DNA from: Flavobacterium suaedae
GTDB lineage: Bacteria; Bacteroidota; Bacteroidia; Flavobacteriales; Flavobacteriaceae
Assembly (NCBI RefSeq): GCF_014642915.1
Contig: NZ_BMJE01000002.1
Coordinates: 496,001-560,000 of the forward strand
Direction: 5' to 3'
Length of the DNA stretch: 64,000 bases
Positions 27,771 to 37,047 of this stretch are shown here, one piece after another; position 1 is the stretch's first letter, and each line of letters begins with the position of its first letter. The translations under genes were made by a program, and so were the position numbers. Under the pieces are notes generated by a model that worked only from the letters and a program-made list of their open reading frames with translations, did no database searches and was not told where the DNA came from.

Positions 27771-28665
27771 TCATTGGAGTTAGTATAATTTTATTACCTG
27801 TTTTCTTGGTCTTTAACTGATAAGCAGTTGTGAAAATATCTAACGCTTCATCTAAGTTATCCATAGGTAATACTCCGCTAAAGGTACTATAATTTCCTTT
27901 ATTAGTCTCTATTTCAATGTTATATTGACGCTCTATTTCAGCAATAACATTATCAAAAGTTTCTTTGTGAAATTCTGCTTCATAAGTTAACCAGCCCGGT
28001 GTAGTATCAGTTTCAAATTCAACAGCTACATTTTCATTACCTTCATAAGCAATTGTTTGACCGGGTCTTAGTAATACTTCTGTACCATTACTTGATACCT
28101 TTACCTTACCTTCATAGCATGTTACTTCAAAACGATTGTTTCTGTTTTTAACATTAAACTGAGTTCCTACAACTGTAACAATCCCGTTTGGTGTTACTAC
28201 ATCAAACTTTTTCCCTTTCGCTACTTTAAAAAATGCTTCACCGTTAAGTTCTACCTTACGGTTATCATCCCAGTTCCATGTTTTGTATTCAGCTTGTGAG
28301 CCTGAGTTAAGCATTACTGTTGAATTATCGGGAAGTAAAAATTCAGTATGCTCCCCTGCCATAGCAATTTGGTTTGTTGTGTGGGTAGTGTAAAAAAAGA
28401 ATGTTACCCCTAATGCTATTATTAATACCGCAGCAATTTTAGCAAACCACGGCGTAAGTTTCCTTACCCCTTTATTCTGGTTTCTTGATTTGGCTACGTT
28501 TTTATATATAGTATCTATATCAGCTTGTGGAGCGGTAAGCTCTGCTGAGTAATCTTTTATCTTTTGATAAGTATGATATTCAGGCGACTTTTTGAACTCT
28601 TCCAGCTCAGCACCTTCCATCTTTCCATCAAGCCATTTTGCCAATTTTATATCTTCTTCTTTCAT
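27754..28665 (-). CDS. FecR-family anti-sigma factor
   Basis: The 303-residue protein has a cytoplasmic N-terminus (about 1-85), one transmembrane helix (about 89-107), the FecR periplasmic domain (GEHTEFLLPDNSTVMLNSGS onward) and the C-terminal DUF4974/STN-like domain (FDNVIAEIERQYNIEIETN). It should hold the neighbouring ECF sigma factor inactive until the TonB receptor signals. It overlaps the receptor gene by 17 nt and follows the sigma gene by 46 nt, giving the usual sigma-FecR-receptor operon. Confidence 0.93.
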   Translation of the reverse strand: MKEEDIKLAKWLDGKMEGAELEEFKKSPEYHTYQKIKDYSAELTAPQADIDTIYKNVAKSRNQNKGVRKLTPWFAKIAAVLIIALGVTFFFYTTHTTNQIAMAGEHTEFLLPDNSTVMLNSGSQAEYKTWNWDDNRKVELNGEAFFKVAKGKKFDVVTPNGIVTVVGTQFNVKNRNNRFEVTCYEGKVKVSSNGTEVLLRPGQTIAYEGNENVAVEFETDTTPGWLTYEAEFHKETFDNVIAEIERQYNIEIETNKGNYSTFSGVLPMDNLDEALDIFTTAYQLKTKKTGNKIILTPMNESKH

Positions 28666-28711
28666 CTTTTCGCTCTTATTTGTATGTATAACAGGTTTAC
28701 TACTGTTTTCC

Positions 28712-29233
28712 CTACCTCATATTTTCAATTTCTTTTCGCAACTCTACCAATGCAGTGTGTATACGCTTTTCTACAGCTTTAACACTAATACCCAGCATCT
28801 CAGCAATTTCTTTATATTTCTTACCCTCAATCCTGTGTAATAAAAAAGCAGTGCGTTGTGCTTCGCTTAGGTTAGCAATGGCATTTTGCAGTTTTGTTTT
28901 AAACTGTTCCTCCTCCATTACAAATTCAGGACTTTGGTTATCAGTCCCTTTTTTAGTCGATTTTTTAGCGTATTCTAAAACTACTTTTTGGTGGGCAATG
29001 TGGTTTAAAGAAGCATTATTGGCTACTGTATATAAAAACGATTTTGCCTTTTCAGGAGGCACATCTGCGCAGTTTTGCCATAATTTAATGAAGGCTTCCT
29101 GAGTTACATCGTCGGCCTGCTCTTCATTTCCGAATTTATAGTAAAGGTAATTACGAAGTGCTTGCGCATGATTTTTAAAAAAATCAGAAAATGTAATTTC
29201 TTCACAAATACCTTTTAGTGAAGTCTTTTTCAT
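28712..29233 (-). CDS. ECF RNA polymerase sigma factor (FecI-like)
   Basis: The product has 173 residues from ATG at 29233 (MKKTSLKG); a longer open frame to 29284 is less likely. Region 2 is SDFFKNHAQALRNYLYYKFG then EEQADDVTQEAFIKLWQ. Region 4 is LPEAQ-like (LSEAQRTAFLLHRIEGKKYK, then EIAEMLGISVKAVEKRIHTAL), with the HTH that reads the -35. It heads the FecR/TonB-receptor operon and presumably activates it in response to the receptor's ligand. Confidence 0.93.
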   Translation of the reverse strand: MKKTSLKGICEEITFSDFFKNHAQALRNYLYYKFGNEEQADDVTQEAFIKLWQNCADVPPEKAKSFLYTVANNASLNHIAHQKVVLEYAKKSTKKGTDNQSPEFVMEEEQFKTKLQNAIANLSEAQRTAFLLHRIEGKKYKEIAEMLGISVKAVEKRIHTALVELRKEIENMR

Positions 29234-29462
29234 GGAGCAATAAATAAGGCTGTCAAGGTATAAATTTTTTTTGTTCTTAAACAATTTTCAATTTTTATCT
29301 GGGTAGTTTTTTTAATAGCAAACTTTAGGAACTATCAGTATTACATTGATTTAGCTGTGTTAAAACTAACAGTGAAATTGTTAGTGTATTTTTAAAAAAT
29401 AAAGAAAAGTAAAATAAAAATGTTAAAATTTAGTTTTTAAGGTAGGGTAATTTTAATTACGG

Positions 29463-29757
29463 CTGTTTTAGTTATATATGCCGCATAATAAATGCGGGTT
29501 TCCGAGTCGGGAGCAAAACCTTTTAAAGGTTAAAATATATAATGAAAAAGAAACCCTAGTTAACTTTCCCTACGTAGTAAAACCAATCTGTACAGATTGG
29601 TTTCTACCGGGGATAAGCTTAGAGTTACATTTTGGTTTTCTTTAAAGTTTGAATTAAAATAAAGTCTGGATATATATTTTTAGAATAGTTGTGTTTTTTT
29701 AAATATTCACGTTTTTTCCAAGAAAAGCCGATCTCTTTCCCAAGATCGGCTTTCTAT
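29463..29757 (+). ncRNA. Candidate structured non-coding RNA (6S-like rod), before ffh
   Basis: The 650-bp gap 29234-29884 has no credible ORF but clear RNA structure. A hairpin CCGCAT/ATGCGG lies near 29482-29498 and AACCTTT/AAAGGTT near 29516-29530. A long bulged rod spans 29546-29643: AAAGAAACC pairs with GGTTTTCTTT outside, CCC/GGG and GTAG/CTAC in the middle, and AAACCAATCTG/CAGATTGGTTT at the tip. A perfect terminator at 29724-29753 ends the unit before ffh. A bulged rod recalls 6S RNA, but I have no sequence-level proof. The 5' end is a guess, and 29234-29460 shows nothing else. Confidence 0.42.
29724..29757 (+). terminator. Strong terminator with no annotated gene before it
   Basis: The perfect 11-bp stem AAAGCCGATCT/AGATCGGCTTT is followed by T-rich sequence. 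The nearest protein gene on this strand is far upstream, supporting an RNA gene in between. Confidence 0.85.
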
Positions 29758-29845
29758 TTTTATGTAAATACCGTTTTTATTAAAAAAAGACTATAATTAA
29801 AGCAGTATTTTAAATAGAGTGTTCTTTCTTTAAAAATCAAATCAT

Positions 29846-29853
29846 TAAATTTG
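29846..29853 (+). promoter_or_regulatory. -7 promoter element of ffh
   Basis: TAAATTTG matches TAnnTTTG, 31 nt before the ffh ATG and downstream of the preceding terminator. Confidence 0.6.
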
Positions 29854-29884
29854 CAAACTTATAGTAGAAATAACTTATTGTTAT

Positions 29885-31225
29885 ATGTTTGATAATTTAA
29901 GTGATAAATTAGATAAAGCCTTACACGTATTAAAAGGGCACGGAAAGATAACCGAAGTAAATGTTGCTGATACTCTTAAAGAAGTACGCCGTGCATTACT
30001 TGATGCCGACGTTAACTTTAAAATAGCTAAAGAGTTTACCAATACAGTAAAAGAAAAAGCTTTAGGACAAGATGTATTAACTACCCTGCAACCGGGGCAG
30101 TTAATGGTGAAGCTGGTAAAAGATGAGCTTACCCAGTTAATGGGGGGCGAGACAGCTGGTGTAAACCTCTCCGGTAACCCTACGGTAATATTAATGTCAG
30201 GTTTACAAGGTTCCGGTAAAACAACATTTTCCGGTAAACTGGCTAATTTCCTTAAGACAAAGAAAAATAAAAAACCACTATTAGTAGCCTGTGATATTTA
30301 CCGCCCTGCGGCGATAAACCAGTTACATGTAGTAGGAGACCAGATAGGGGTAGAAGTATACTCTGAAGAAGGAAATAAAAACCCTGTACAAATAGCTCAA
30401 AATGCAATTAACCACGCTAAAGCTAATGGTTTTAATGTAGTGATTGTCGATACGGCAGGTCGTTTAGCTATTGATGAGCAGATGATGAACGAAATAGCAA
30501 ACGTTCATAAAGCTATAGAACCACACGAAACACTATTTGTGGTAGACTCTATGACGGGTCAGGATGCTGTTAATACTGCTAAAGCATTTAATGACAGACT
30601 GAACTTTGATGGGGTAGTACTTACAAAACTTGATGGTGATACACGTGGTGGTGCAGCTATTTCTATTAAATCGGTAGTAAATAAACCAATTAAGTTTATA
30701 GGTACCGGTGAGAAAATGGAAGCTATTGATGTTTTCCACCCTGCTCGTATGGCAGACCGTATTCTTGGTATGGGGGACGTTGTTTCCCTTGTGGAAAGAG
30801 CACAGGAGCAGTATGATGAAGAGGAAGCAAGAAAGCTACAGAAGAAAATTGCCAAAAATGAATTTGGTTTTGATGATTTCCTTTCGCAAATACAGCAGGT
30901 AAAGAAAATGGGTAACATGAAAGACCTTGTAGGTATGATACCCGGTGCCGGAAAAGCATTAAAAGATGTAGAAATAGAAGATGATGCCTTTAAGCATATA
31001 GAGGCTATAATACATTCAATGACTCCGGGAGAGCGTACAAAGCCTTCTATACTTGATGCTAAGCGTAAAAAGCGTATTGCAAAAGGTTCAGGAACGTCAA
31101 TACAGCAAGTAAATCAACTTTTAAAACAGTTTGACCAAATGAGCAAAATGATGAAGATGATGCAGGGAGGCGGAGCTAAAAACATGATGCGCATGATGGG
31201 CGGCATGAAAGGCATGCGACCATAA
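29885..31225 (+). CDS. ffh: Signal recognition particle protein Ffh
   Basis: This 446-residue SRP54 GTPase targets nascent membrane proteins with the SRP RNA and FtsY. It has the N domain (1-90), the G domain with GLQGSGKTTFSGKLA (P-loop, from residue 107), DTAGR and TKLDGDTRGG, and the Met-rich M domain that binds signal peptides and RNA (SGTSIQQVNQLLKQFDQMSK, then a Met/Gly-rich tail). The length is typical. It has its own -7 element and is followed by a short GC-rich hairpin before folD. Confidence 0.98.
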   Translation: MFDNLSDKLDKALHVLKGHGKITEVNVADTLKEVRRALLDADVNFKIAKEFTNTVKEKALGQDVLTTLQPGQLMVKLVKDELTQLMGGETAGVNLSGNPTVILMSGLQGSGKTTFSGKLANFLKTKKNKKPLLVACDIYRPAAINQLHVVGDQIGVEVYSEEGNKNPVQIAQNAINHAKANGFNVVIVDTAGRLAIDEQMMNEIANVHKAIEPHETLFVVDSMTGQDAVNTAKAFNDRLNFDGVVLTKLDGDTRGGAAISIKSVVNKPIKFIGTGEKMEAIDVFHPARMADRILGMGDVVSLVERAQEQYDEEEARKLQKKIAKNEFGFDDFLSQIQQVKKMGNMKDLVGMIPGAGKALKDVEIEDDAFKHIEAIIHSMTPGERTKPSILDAKRKKRIAKGSGTSIQQVNQLLKQFDQMSKMMKMMQGGGAKNMMRMMGGMKGMRP

Positions 31226-31245
31226 CAAAAATAAATAAGCATATA

Positions 31246-31271
31246 AAGGCGCGGGTAACCGCGTCTTTTTT
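31246..31271 (+). terminator. Terminator after ffh
   Basis: The GC-rich stem GCGCGG/CCGCGT with a GTAA loop is followed by six T. Confidence 0.75.
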
Positions 31272-31310
31272 AATAGTATCTATTCTATCACTAAATATAA
31301 ACAACACACA

Positions 31311-32195
31311 ATGCAATTATTAGACGGAAAGAAAACCTCAAACGACATCAAGAATGAGATTGCTGCTGAGGTAGAAAAAATGAAACAAAATGGTGAGAAA
31401 GTACCACACCTTGCCGCTGTTATAGTAGGTAACGATGGTGCCAGTCTTACTTATGTGGGGAGTAAAGTAAAAGCCTGCGAAAGAGTAGGGTTTGAGTCTA
31501 CTCTTGTAAAAATGCCAAGTACAACATCTGAAATGGAACTTCTTAAAAAAATAGAAGAACTTAACCAGAATGATGATATTGATGGCTTTATTGTACAGTT
31601 ACCTTTACCGGAGCAAATAGACACCCAAAAAGTTATTGAAGCTATAGACCCAAGTAAGGATGTGGATGGTTTCCACCCTGAGAACTTTGGTAAAATGGCG
31701 CTGGACATGACTACGTTTATTCCTGCTACACCATTTGGTATATTAGAACTGTTAGAGCGCTATAATGTAGAAACAGCAGGTAAACATACAGTAGTTATTG
31801 GGCGTAGCCACATTGTGGGCAGGCCAATGAGTATACTAATGGGGCGTAAAGGCTTTCCCGGTAACAGTACCGTTACGCTTACGCACAGCCATACTAAAAA
31901 CATTAACCAGATAACTACACAGGCAGATATTATTATTACGGCACTTGGAGTACCAAACTACCTGAAGGCTGAAATGATTAAAGACGACGCTGTAGTAATT
32001 GACGTGGGTATCACCCGTGTGGCTGATGACACTACTGAGAAAGGCTATAAAATAACAGGTGATGTAGATTTTGAAAATGTAAGTAAGAAAGCATCATTTA
32101 TTACACCTGTACCGGGTGGAGTAGGACCTATGACGATTGCTATGCTGCTTAAAAATACCCTTTTAGCAAGAGAGCAACGCAAGTTTAAAAAATAA
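31311..32195 (+). CDS. folD: Bifunctional methylenetetrahydrofolate dehydrogenase/cyclohydrolase FolD
   Basis: This 294-residue cytosolic enzyme interconverts methylene-, methenyl- and formyl-tetrahydrofolate. The catalytic-site sequence SLTYVGSKVKACERVG includes the conserved Lys, and VGRSHIVGRPMSILM and TPVPGGVGPMTIAMLL are the two FolD signatures. The first five residues, MQLLDGKK, fit the normal start. The gene stands between the ffh terminator and a strong bidirectional terminator, so it is transcribed alone. Confidence 0.97.
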   Translation: MQLLDGKKTSNDIKNEIAAEVEKMKQNGEKVPHLAAVIVGNDGASLTYVGSKVKACERVGFESTLVKMPSTTSEMELLKKIEELNQNDDIDGFIVQLPLPEQIDTQKVIEAIDPSKDVDGFHPENFGKMALDMTTFIPATPFGILELLERYNVETAGKHTVVIGRSHIVGRPMSILMGRKGFPGNSTVTLTHSHTKNINQITTQADIIITALGVPNYLKAEMIKDDAVVIDVGITRVADDTTEKGYKITGDVDFENVSKKASFITPVPGGVGPMTIAMLLKNTLLAREQRKFKK

Positions 32196-32215
32196 ATTTC
32201 TTAATTGTATATAAA

Positions 32216-32248
32216 TAAAAAGCCCCGCATTAAGCAGGGCTTTTTATT
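32216..32248. terminator. Bidirectional terminator
   Basis: The stem AAAAGCCCcGC/GCaGGGCTTTT sits between convergent folD and the SDR gene. Confidence 0.85.
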
Positions 32249-32265
32249 TTGTAGGTTACTGTAAA

Positions 32266-33111
32266 TTAAAAGTCAGTAGACTGGCTTACGCTTTTCCAAG
32301 CCTCTATTTCATTATGTAGCGTAGTGATTTTGTTTTCTGCCAGTTGAACAGAGTCGCTACCTAAAAGTAGGTATAACGGCGGATTATCAATATTAGCTAC
32401 TTTAATTATTTCTGCTACACCTTTTTCAGGGTTTCCTTGTTGGTTACCGTTTATTTGGTTTTGGTGTACTTCCTGAACTTTTCTTACTTCTTCATAAGCA
32501 GTTATAGGGCTTTTGGCAACTGCAAGGGAGTCAGACTCCAAGAAGTTTGTTCTGAAATAACCAGGTAATACAGCCGTAACATTTATACCGAAAGGTTTAC
32601 CTTCTACTTGAAGAGATTCTGTAAAGCCAAGAACAGCAAATTTAGTTGCGCAATAGATACCAAACCCCGGGAAGGCGCCTGTAATTCCTGCAATAGAGGA
32701 AATATTGAAAATATGCCCCGATCTTTGTTTACGTAAATGAGGTAGTACTTGTCTTATTACATTAAGTGAACCGAAAACATTAACATCAAAATTTGTTCTT
32801 GCTTCTTCATCGCTTAACTCTTCAAGACTACCTGTTATACCATATCCGGCATTGTTAACTACAATGTCTATTTTACCGAATGTAGTAATAGTTTTGTTTA
32901 CTGCATCAGCAACACTTTGTTCATTAATAAGGTCAACTTCCAAAGGTAAAAAGTTTTCATTTGTAGTGTCCACTGCATCTTTAAGCTGTTGTAAATTTCT
33001 TGATGTAGCTGCTACTGCATCGTCTTTTTCTAATAACTGCTTAACGAATAATAAACCGAAACCTTTTGAAGCTCCGGTAATAAACCATACTTTTTTTGCT
33101 TGATTTTCCAT
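32266..33111 (-). CDS. SDR-family oxidoreductase
   Basis: This 281-residue classical short-chain dehydrogenase has the cofactor motif TGASKGFG (about 12-19), NNAGYG near residue 87, catalytic Ser in NISSIAG and YCATK (Tyr/Lys). The basic residue after the first strand (ATSRNLQQ) suggests NADP(H). The substrate is unknown. It lies 88 bp downstream of an AraC regulator on the same strand, which is likely to control it. It resembles the second SDR at 59.9 kb in architecture. Confidence 0.88.
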   Translation of the reverse strand: MENQAKKVWFITGASKGFGLLFVKQLLEKDDAVAATSRNLQQLKDAVDTTNENFLPLEVDLINEQSVADAVNKTITTFGKIDIVVNNAGYGITGSLEELSDEEARTNFDVNVFGSLNVIRQVLPHLRKQRSGHIFNISSIAGITGAFPGFGIYCATKFAVLGFTESLQVEGKPFGINVTAVLPGYFRTNFLESDSLAVAKSPITAYEEVRKVQEVHQNQINGNQQGNPEKGVAEIIKVANIDNPPLYLLLGSDSVQLAENKITTLHNEIEAWKSVSQSTDF

Positions 33112-33199
33112 ACTGTTTTTTTGTTTAATGATTACAGTACAAAATTATGCAGCAACTAATTGTTTGTTATTGCAAGCTTCAAACTGATTGTTGCAAAAA

Positions 33200-34105
33200 T
33201 CAAACAGTTCGGTATCGGGTAGGGGTAACTGATGTTTGCTTCTTGAAAAAATTATTAAAGTGTGAGGCTTCTTCAAAACCAAGACTGTTGCTTATCTCGG
33301 AAATATTCCAATTGGTGTGTTTTAATAATGCTTTTGCTTCAGCTATTATTCTTTCTGCTATAATTGTGGTGGTAGTTTTTCCTGTAGTATTTTTAACGGC
33401 TCGGTTTAAATGATTTACGTGTACACCTAGATCAGAGGCAAAATCACTGGCAGAGCGCATATTAAAGCGTTGAGCCGGAGTTTCTATAGGGAATTGTCTT
33501 TCCAATAATTCTTTGAAAACAGATGTTATGCGTGAGTTTGCATTGGGGTGATTGTATAACTTTTCACTTGGTTCGGTTTTTAAAGCCATGTGAATAATCT
33601 CGTTTAAATAACTACGTATCAGGTCGTATTTAAAAGCATAATCAGATTTGATTTCAATCATCATTTTTTTAAATATTTCTGTTACAGTGTCTTTTTGTTC
33701 GCTGTTTAGTATGTAAGATGGTTTTCCTCCTGCAGTAAACATAGGTAGTTCATCAAGAGAGGTTTTCATTCCTTCACTAAAGAAAGGCGTGGTAAAAATA
33801 CAGAAGAAACCTGTGCTTATATCAGATAAAGCTTCCCATGTATAAGGAACTTGCGGGTTAAAAAATATTAATGTTGTACCGTCTATTTCTATACTTTTAT
33901 CTGCATAGTGGTAGCGGTTATTGCCTGTTATAAGGCTTACTTTATAGTAATCTCTTCGGCTATATTGTACTTGTTTGCCAGGCAGTAAGCAATCTTCCAG
34001 TTTAAAAACATTAAAATGACCAATATTATTGCTAAGAGGCTCCTTTTCGGTTTCTCCTTTATTTATATGTTTTGAATAAAACTGTTGTAGTGATTCTGCT
34101 TCCAT
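33200..34105 (-). CDS. AraC-family transcriptional regulator
   Basis: This 301-residue regulator has an N-terminal cupin-like sensor (about 20-160; DGTTLIFFNPQVPYTWEALS) and a C-terminal pair of HTH motifs. The first is ASDFASDLGVHVNHLNRAVK and the second is WNISEISNSLGFEEASHFNN, then FFKKQTSVTPTRYR. The C-terminal pattern is the full AraC/XylS signature. It lies directly upstream of an SDR gene on the same strand and probably activates it in response to a small molecule. Confidence 0.92.
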   Translation of the reverse strand: MEAESLQQFYSKHINKGETEKEPLSNNIGHFNVFKLEDCLLPGKQVQYSRRDYYKVSLITGNNRYHYADKSIEIDGTTLIFFNPQVPYTWEALSDISTGFFCIFTTPFFSEGMKTSLDELPMFTAGGKPSYILNSEQKDTVTEIFKKMMIEIKSDYAFKYDLIRSYLNEIIHMALKTEPSEKLYNHPNANSRITSVFKELLERQFPIETPAQRFNMRSASDFASDLGVHVNHLNRAVKNTTGKTTTTIIAERIIAEAKALLKHTNWNISEISNSLGFEEASHFNNFFKKQTSVTPTRYRTV

Positions 34106-34144
34106 AATCCTGCTATATTACAAAATTCAAATCAAAAGTAATAA

Positions 34145-34172
34145 AAAAGCTGACTTGATAGTCAGCTTTTAG
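34145..34172 (-). terminator. Terminator of the rluF-like gene
   Basis: The stem AAAAGCTGACT/AGTCAGCTTTT is followed by T on the minus strand. Confidence 0.85.
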
Positions 34173-34182
34173 TTATACTTTT

Positions 34183-35010
34183 TTATTTTCTTCCAGTTCG
34201 AGGGCGTGGGCTATTGTTATTTCTTGGAGTCTTTTTAAAGCTAGTATTGTTTGATGCTTTTTGCTGAGAAGCTTTTGGTAAACTGGCTTCCTCTGTTTTG
34301 CTGCTTGGTGCTATTAGTTTGTTTAATTCTTTAATTTCTTGCGAAGTTAAATCTCTATAGCGACCAACAGGAACATCAAGTGAGATATTTATAATACGGG
34401 TTCTTTTTAGTGCGGTAACCTCATACCCCAAATATTCGCACATACGGCGTATCTGTCTGTTTAGCCCTTGTGTAAGTATAATTCTGAAAATATATTTACT
34501 TACACGTTCTACTTTACATTTTCGGGTTACAGTATCCAGTATTGGTATACCATTACCCATACGCTGAATGAAACGATCGGTAATAGGTTTGTTTACCGTA
34601 ACGATATATTCTTTTTCGTGATTATTACGTGCGCGGAGTATTTTATTGACTATATCACCATCATCAGTCATAAAAATAAGCCCTTCACTGGCTTTGTCAA
34701 GGCGCCCGATAGGGAAAATTCTTTTATGATAATTAATGTAGTCTACTATATTGTGCTTTACGTCCTGATTAGTGGTACATTCTATGCCTACAGGTTTATT
34801 AAACGCTAAATAAGTATGCTTGCCTGTTTTCTCACGAATAAGTTTACCATTTATCCTGATTTCATCTTCATGGGTTACTTTAGTGCCCATTTCAGGAACT
34901 GTGCCATTTACAGTAACACGACCTTCATCTATAAGTTTATCGGCTTCCCTACGGGAACAATAACCGGTTTCTGCTATAAATTTATTGAGTCGTTTTAATT
35001 CTGCTTCCAT
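34183..35010 (-). CDS. rluF: 23S rRNA pseudouridine synthase, RluF type
   Basis: The product has 275 residues from ATG at 35010 ([20 protein letters not shown]). An S4 RNA-binding domain (about 6-55) precedes the RsuA-type catalytic domain, with the catalytic Asp in [14 protein letters not shown] and the motif [15 protein letters not shown]. RluF isomerises U2604 of 23S rRNA. RluB/RsuA relatives share the fold, but the sequence reads most like RluF. The Ser/Lys/Arg-rich tail (after about 230) is a common flavobacterial extension. The upstream open frame to 35040 is not family sequence. Confidence 0.85.
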   Translation of the reverse strand: MEAELKRLNKFIAETGYCSRREADKLIDEGRVTVNGTVPEMGTKVTHEDEIRINGKLIREKTGKHTYLAFNKPVGIECTTNQDVKHNIVDYINYHKRIFPIGRLDKASEGLIFMTDDGDIVNKILRARNNHEKEYIVTVNKPITDRFIQRMGNGIPILDTVTRKCKVERVSKYIFRIILTQGLNRQIRRMCEYLGYEVTALKRTRIINISLDVPVGRYRDLTSQEIKELNKLIAPSSKTEEASLPKASQQKASNNTSFKKTPRNNNSPRPRTGRK

Positions 35011-35029
35011 AAATGTATTTAAAAAAAGT

Positions 35030-35051
35030 AAAGCCTGCATTGAGGCTTTTT
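35030..35051 (-). terminator. Terminator of the 35082-35498 gene
   Basis: The stem AAAGCCT/AGGCTTT leads to a T run on the minus strand, just upstream of rluF. Confidence 0.7.
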
Positions 35052-35081
35052 AGAAGTGATTAGTTAGCGTTAAAGAATGAC

Positions 35082-35498
35082 TTAATACTTCCTTTTATCG
35101 ATTATTTCCTGGTATTTTTTAGCCTGTTCTTCTGATAACAGTTTGAAGATTTCCTTATCAATTTTTTCGCTGATCTCCCTTGCTTTGTCTTCCTTTGCTT
35201 TTCTGGGAGAATCCTCAGTTGCTATACTCATTATAGCATCTTTATTGTCGTTATATATAACTTTTACTGCCGCTTTTTGAAAATCATCAAGATTTAATTC
35301 TTTTGCTAAGCTGTTTACAGTAACCTCTACTATATCTATATTTTCAGCTCTCTTTTTGTTATTATTGCCTTTATATCTCTGTTGTGCAATATTACGATTT
35401 ACTCCGCCTGTAGCACCTTGGTTATAGTACTGGGCAAAAGCCGTAGTAGTACCCGATAAAAATATAAACAGAACAAATAATTTTACAGATAGTTTCAT
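35082..35498 (-). CDS. Exported helical protein, LTxxQ/CpxP-like
   Basis: This 138-residue protein has a clear signal peptide (cleavage near TAFAQ), then a low-complexity polar stretch (YYNQGATGGVNRN) and a charged helical domain. The motifs LNLDDFQKAAVKVIYND and LLSEEQAKKYQEIIDKRK resemble the paired LTxxQ motifs of Spy/CpxP-type periplasmic proteins. Such proteins bind unfolded polypeptides or sense envelope stress. The match is weak and functional assignment is inference. It is a single-gene unit with its own terminator. Confidence 0.55.
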   Translation of the reverse strand: MKLSVKLFVLFIFLSGTTTAFAQYYNQGATGGVNRNIAQQRYKGNNNKKRAENIDIVEVTVNSLAKELNLDDFQKAAVKVIYNDNKDAIMSIATEDSPRKAKEDKAREISEKIDKEIFKLLSEEQAKKYQEIIDKRKY

Positions 35499-35566
35499 AG
35501 TATTATAAATTACTGATTACCAAATTTACAATAAAAATAAATAATAGTTTCCTCGTGGTTAAATAA

Positions 35567-36883
35567 TTACTTCTCCGGTTCACCATAAAGGTCAAACTCG
35601 GTAGCATCAGTAATTTTAATGTTTACAAACTCACCTGTTTTTAGGTATGTTTTAGTTGCATCTATAAGTACTTCATTATCCACATCAGGACTGTCAAATT
35701 CTGTTCTGCCTACAAAATAATTACCTTCTTTACGGTCTATTATACAACGGAATGTCTCGCCTATTTTTTCCTGGTTTAACTCCCAGGATATTTGAGATTG
35801 TAACTCCATTATTTCGTTAGCGCGTTGTTGCTTCACATCTGCAGGAACATCATCTTCCAGTGTGTAAGCATGTGTGTTTTCTTCATGTGAGTAAGCAAAG
35901 CAGCCTAAACGTTCAAAACGCATATCTTCAACCCATTGTTTAAGGGTTTGGAAGTCTTCTTCCGTTTCTCCGGGATAACCTACAATAAGTGTGGTACGTA
36001 TTGCCATACCCGGTACAGCTTCCCGGAACTGCTTCAACAGTTTTGTAGTTTTTTCCTGTGTTGTACCACGGCGCATAGATTTTAGTACGCTGTCTGCAAT
36101 GTGTTGTAACGGTATATCAATATAATTACAAACCTTAGGTTCGCGTTTCATTACTTCAAGTACATCCATAGGGAAACCGGTAGGAAAAGCGTAATGCAAA
36201 CGAATCCATTCTATACCTTCAACTTTAACCAGGTTTTCAAGCAGTTCGGCTAGGTTACGTTTTTTATAAAGGTCAAGACCATAATAAGTAAGGTCCTGCG
36301 CTATAAGTATTAATTCCTTTACACCATTTTTAGCAAGGTTTTCTGCCTCTTTTACTAATTTTTCTATAGGTTGCGATACGTGTTTGCCACGCATTAATGG
36401 TATTGCGCAAAAACTGCACGGGCGGTCGCACCCTTCAGCTATTTTAAGGTAAGCATAGTTTTTTGGGGTAGTGGTAAGGCGTTCCCCTAAAAGTTCATGC
36501 TTATAGTCTGCTCCTAAAGCTTTAAGTAAATGAGGTAACTCTGTAGTACCAAAATATTGGTCTATGTTAGGGATTTCCTTTTCTAAATCCGGTTTGTAAC
36601 GTTCAGAAAGGCATCCTGTTACAAAAACTTTATCTACTATACCTTGCTCTTTTTTCTCAGCATAGTTTAGTATCATGTTAACCGATTCCTCTTTTGCATT
36701 GTCAATAAAACCACAAGTGTTTATTACCACTATATTTCCTTCCTCATGTTCAGGAGCTTCGTGGGTAACTTCTTTACCGCTAGCTTTTAACTGACCCATT
36801 AACACCTCACTGTCATAAACATTTTTAGAGCAGCCCAGTGTTACAACATTAATTTTATTCTTCTTTAACGATTTGGTTCTCAT
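35567..36883 (-). CDS. rimO: Ribosomal protein S12 methylthiotransferase RimO
   Basis: This 438-residue radical SAM enzyme methylthiolates a conserved Asp of ribosomal protein S12. It has the N-terminal UPF0004 domain (VVTLGCSKNVYDSEVLMGQL) with three cysteines for one cluster. The radical SAM motif is CDRPCSFC (CxxxCxxC), followed by AIPLMRGKHVSQP, which is typical of RimO rather than MiaB. A C-terminal TRAM domain ends YGEPEK. The length and start (MRTKSLKKNKINVVTLG) fit. It is monocistronic. Confidence 0.95.
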   Translation of the reverse strand: MRTKSLKKNKINVVTLGCSKNVYDSEVLMGQLKASGKEVTHEAPEHEEGNIVVINTCGFIDNAKEESVNMILNYAEKKEQGIVDKVFVTGCLSERYKPDLEKEIPNIDQYFGTTELPHLLKALGADYKHELLGERLTTTPKNYAYLKIAEGCDRPCSFCAIPLMRGKHVSQPIEKLVKEAENLAKNGVKELILIAQDLTYYGLDLYKKRNLAELLENLVKVEGIEWIRLHYAFPTGFPMDVLEVMKREPKVCNYIDIPLQHIADSVLKSMRRGTTQEKTTKLLKQFREAVPGMAIRTTLIVGYPGETEEDFQTLKQWVEDMRFERLGCFAYSHEENTHAYTLEDDVPADVKQQRANEIMELQSQISWELNQEKIGETFRCIIDRKEGNYFVGRTEFDSPDVDNEVLIDATKTYLKTGEFVNIKITDATEFDLYGEPEK

Positions 36884-37047
36884 GTACTTGAAAATTGGAG
36901 TGCAAAATTACGCTTTTTATTAACAGTTACAGGTATATAGCCGTTAAAATTTATATAGTAAGACTTTGCTAAAAAATAACGAATAAAAATAATTTTAAAT
37001 AAAATAAATCGTTATTATTGCTGTAAGTCCATTATAACTAATAAATT

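Noticed and set aside
29463..29757. SRP RNA, RNase P RNA or tmRNA
   Set aside because: Required landmarks (GGAAGGAAGCAGCC-like loop, GAGGAAAGTC, T-arm TTCGAATCC or a tag ORF) are absent.
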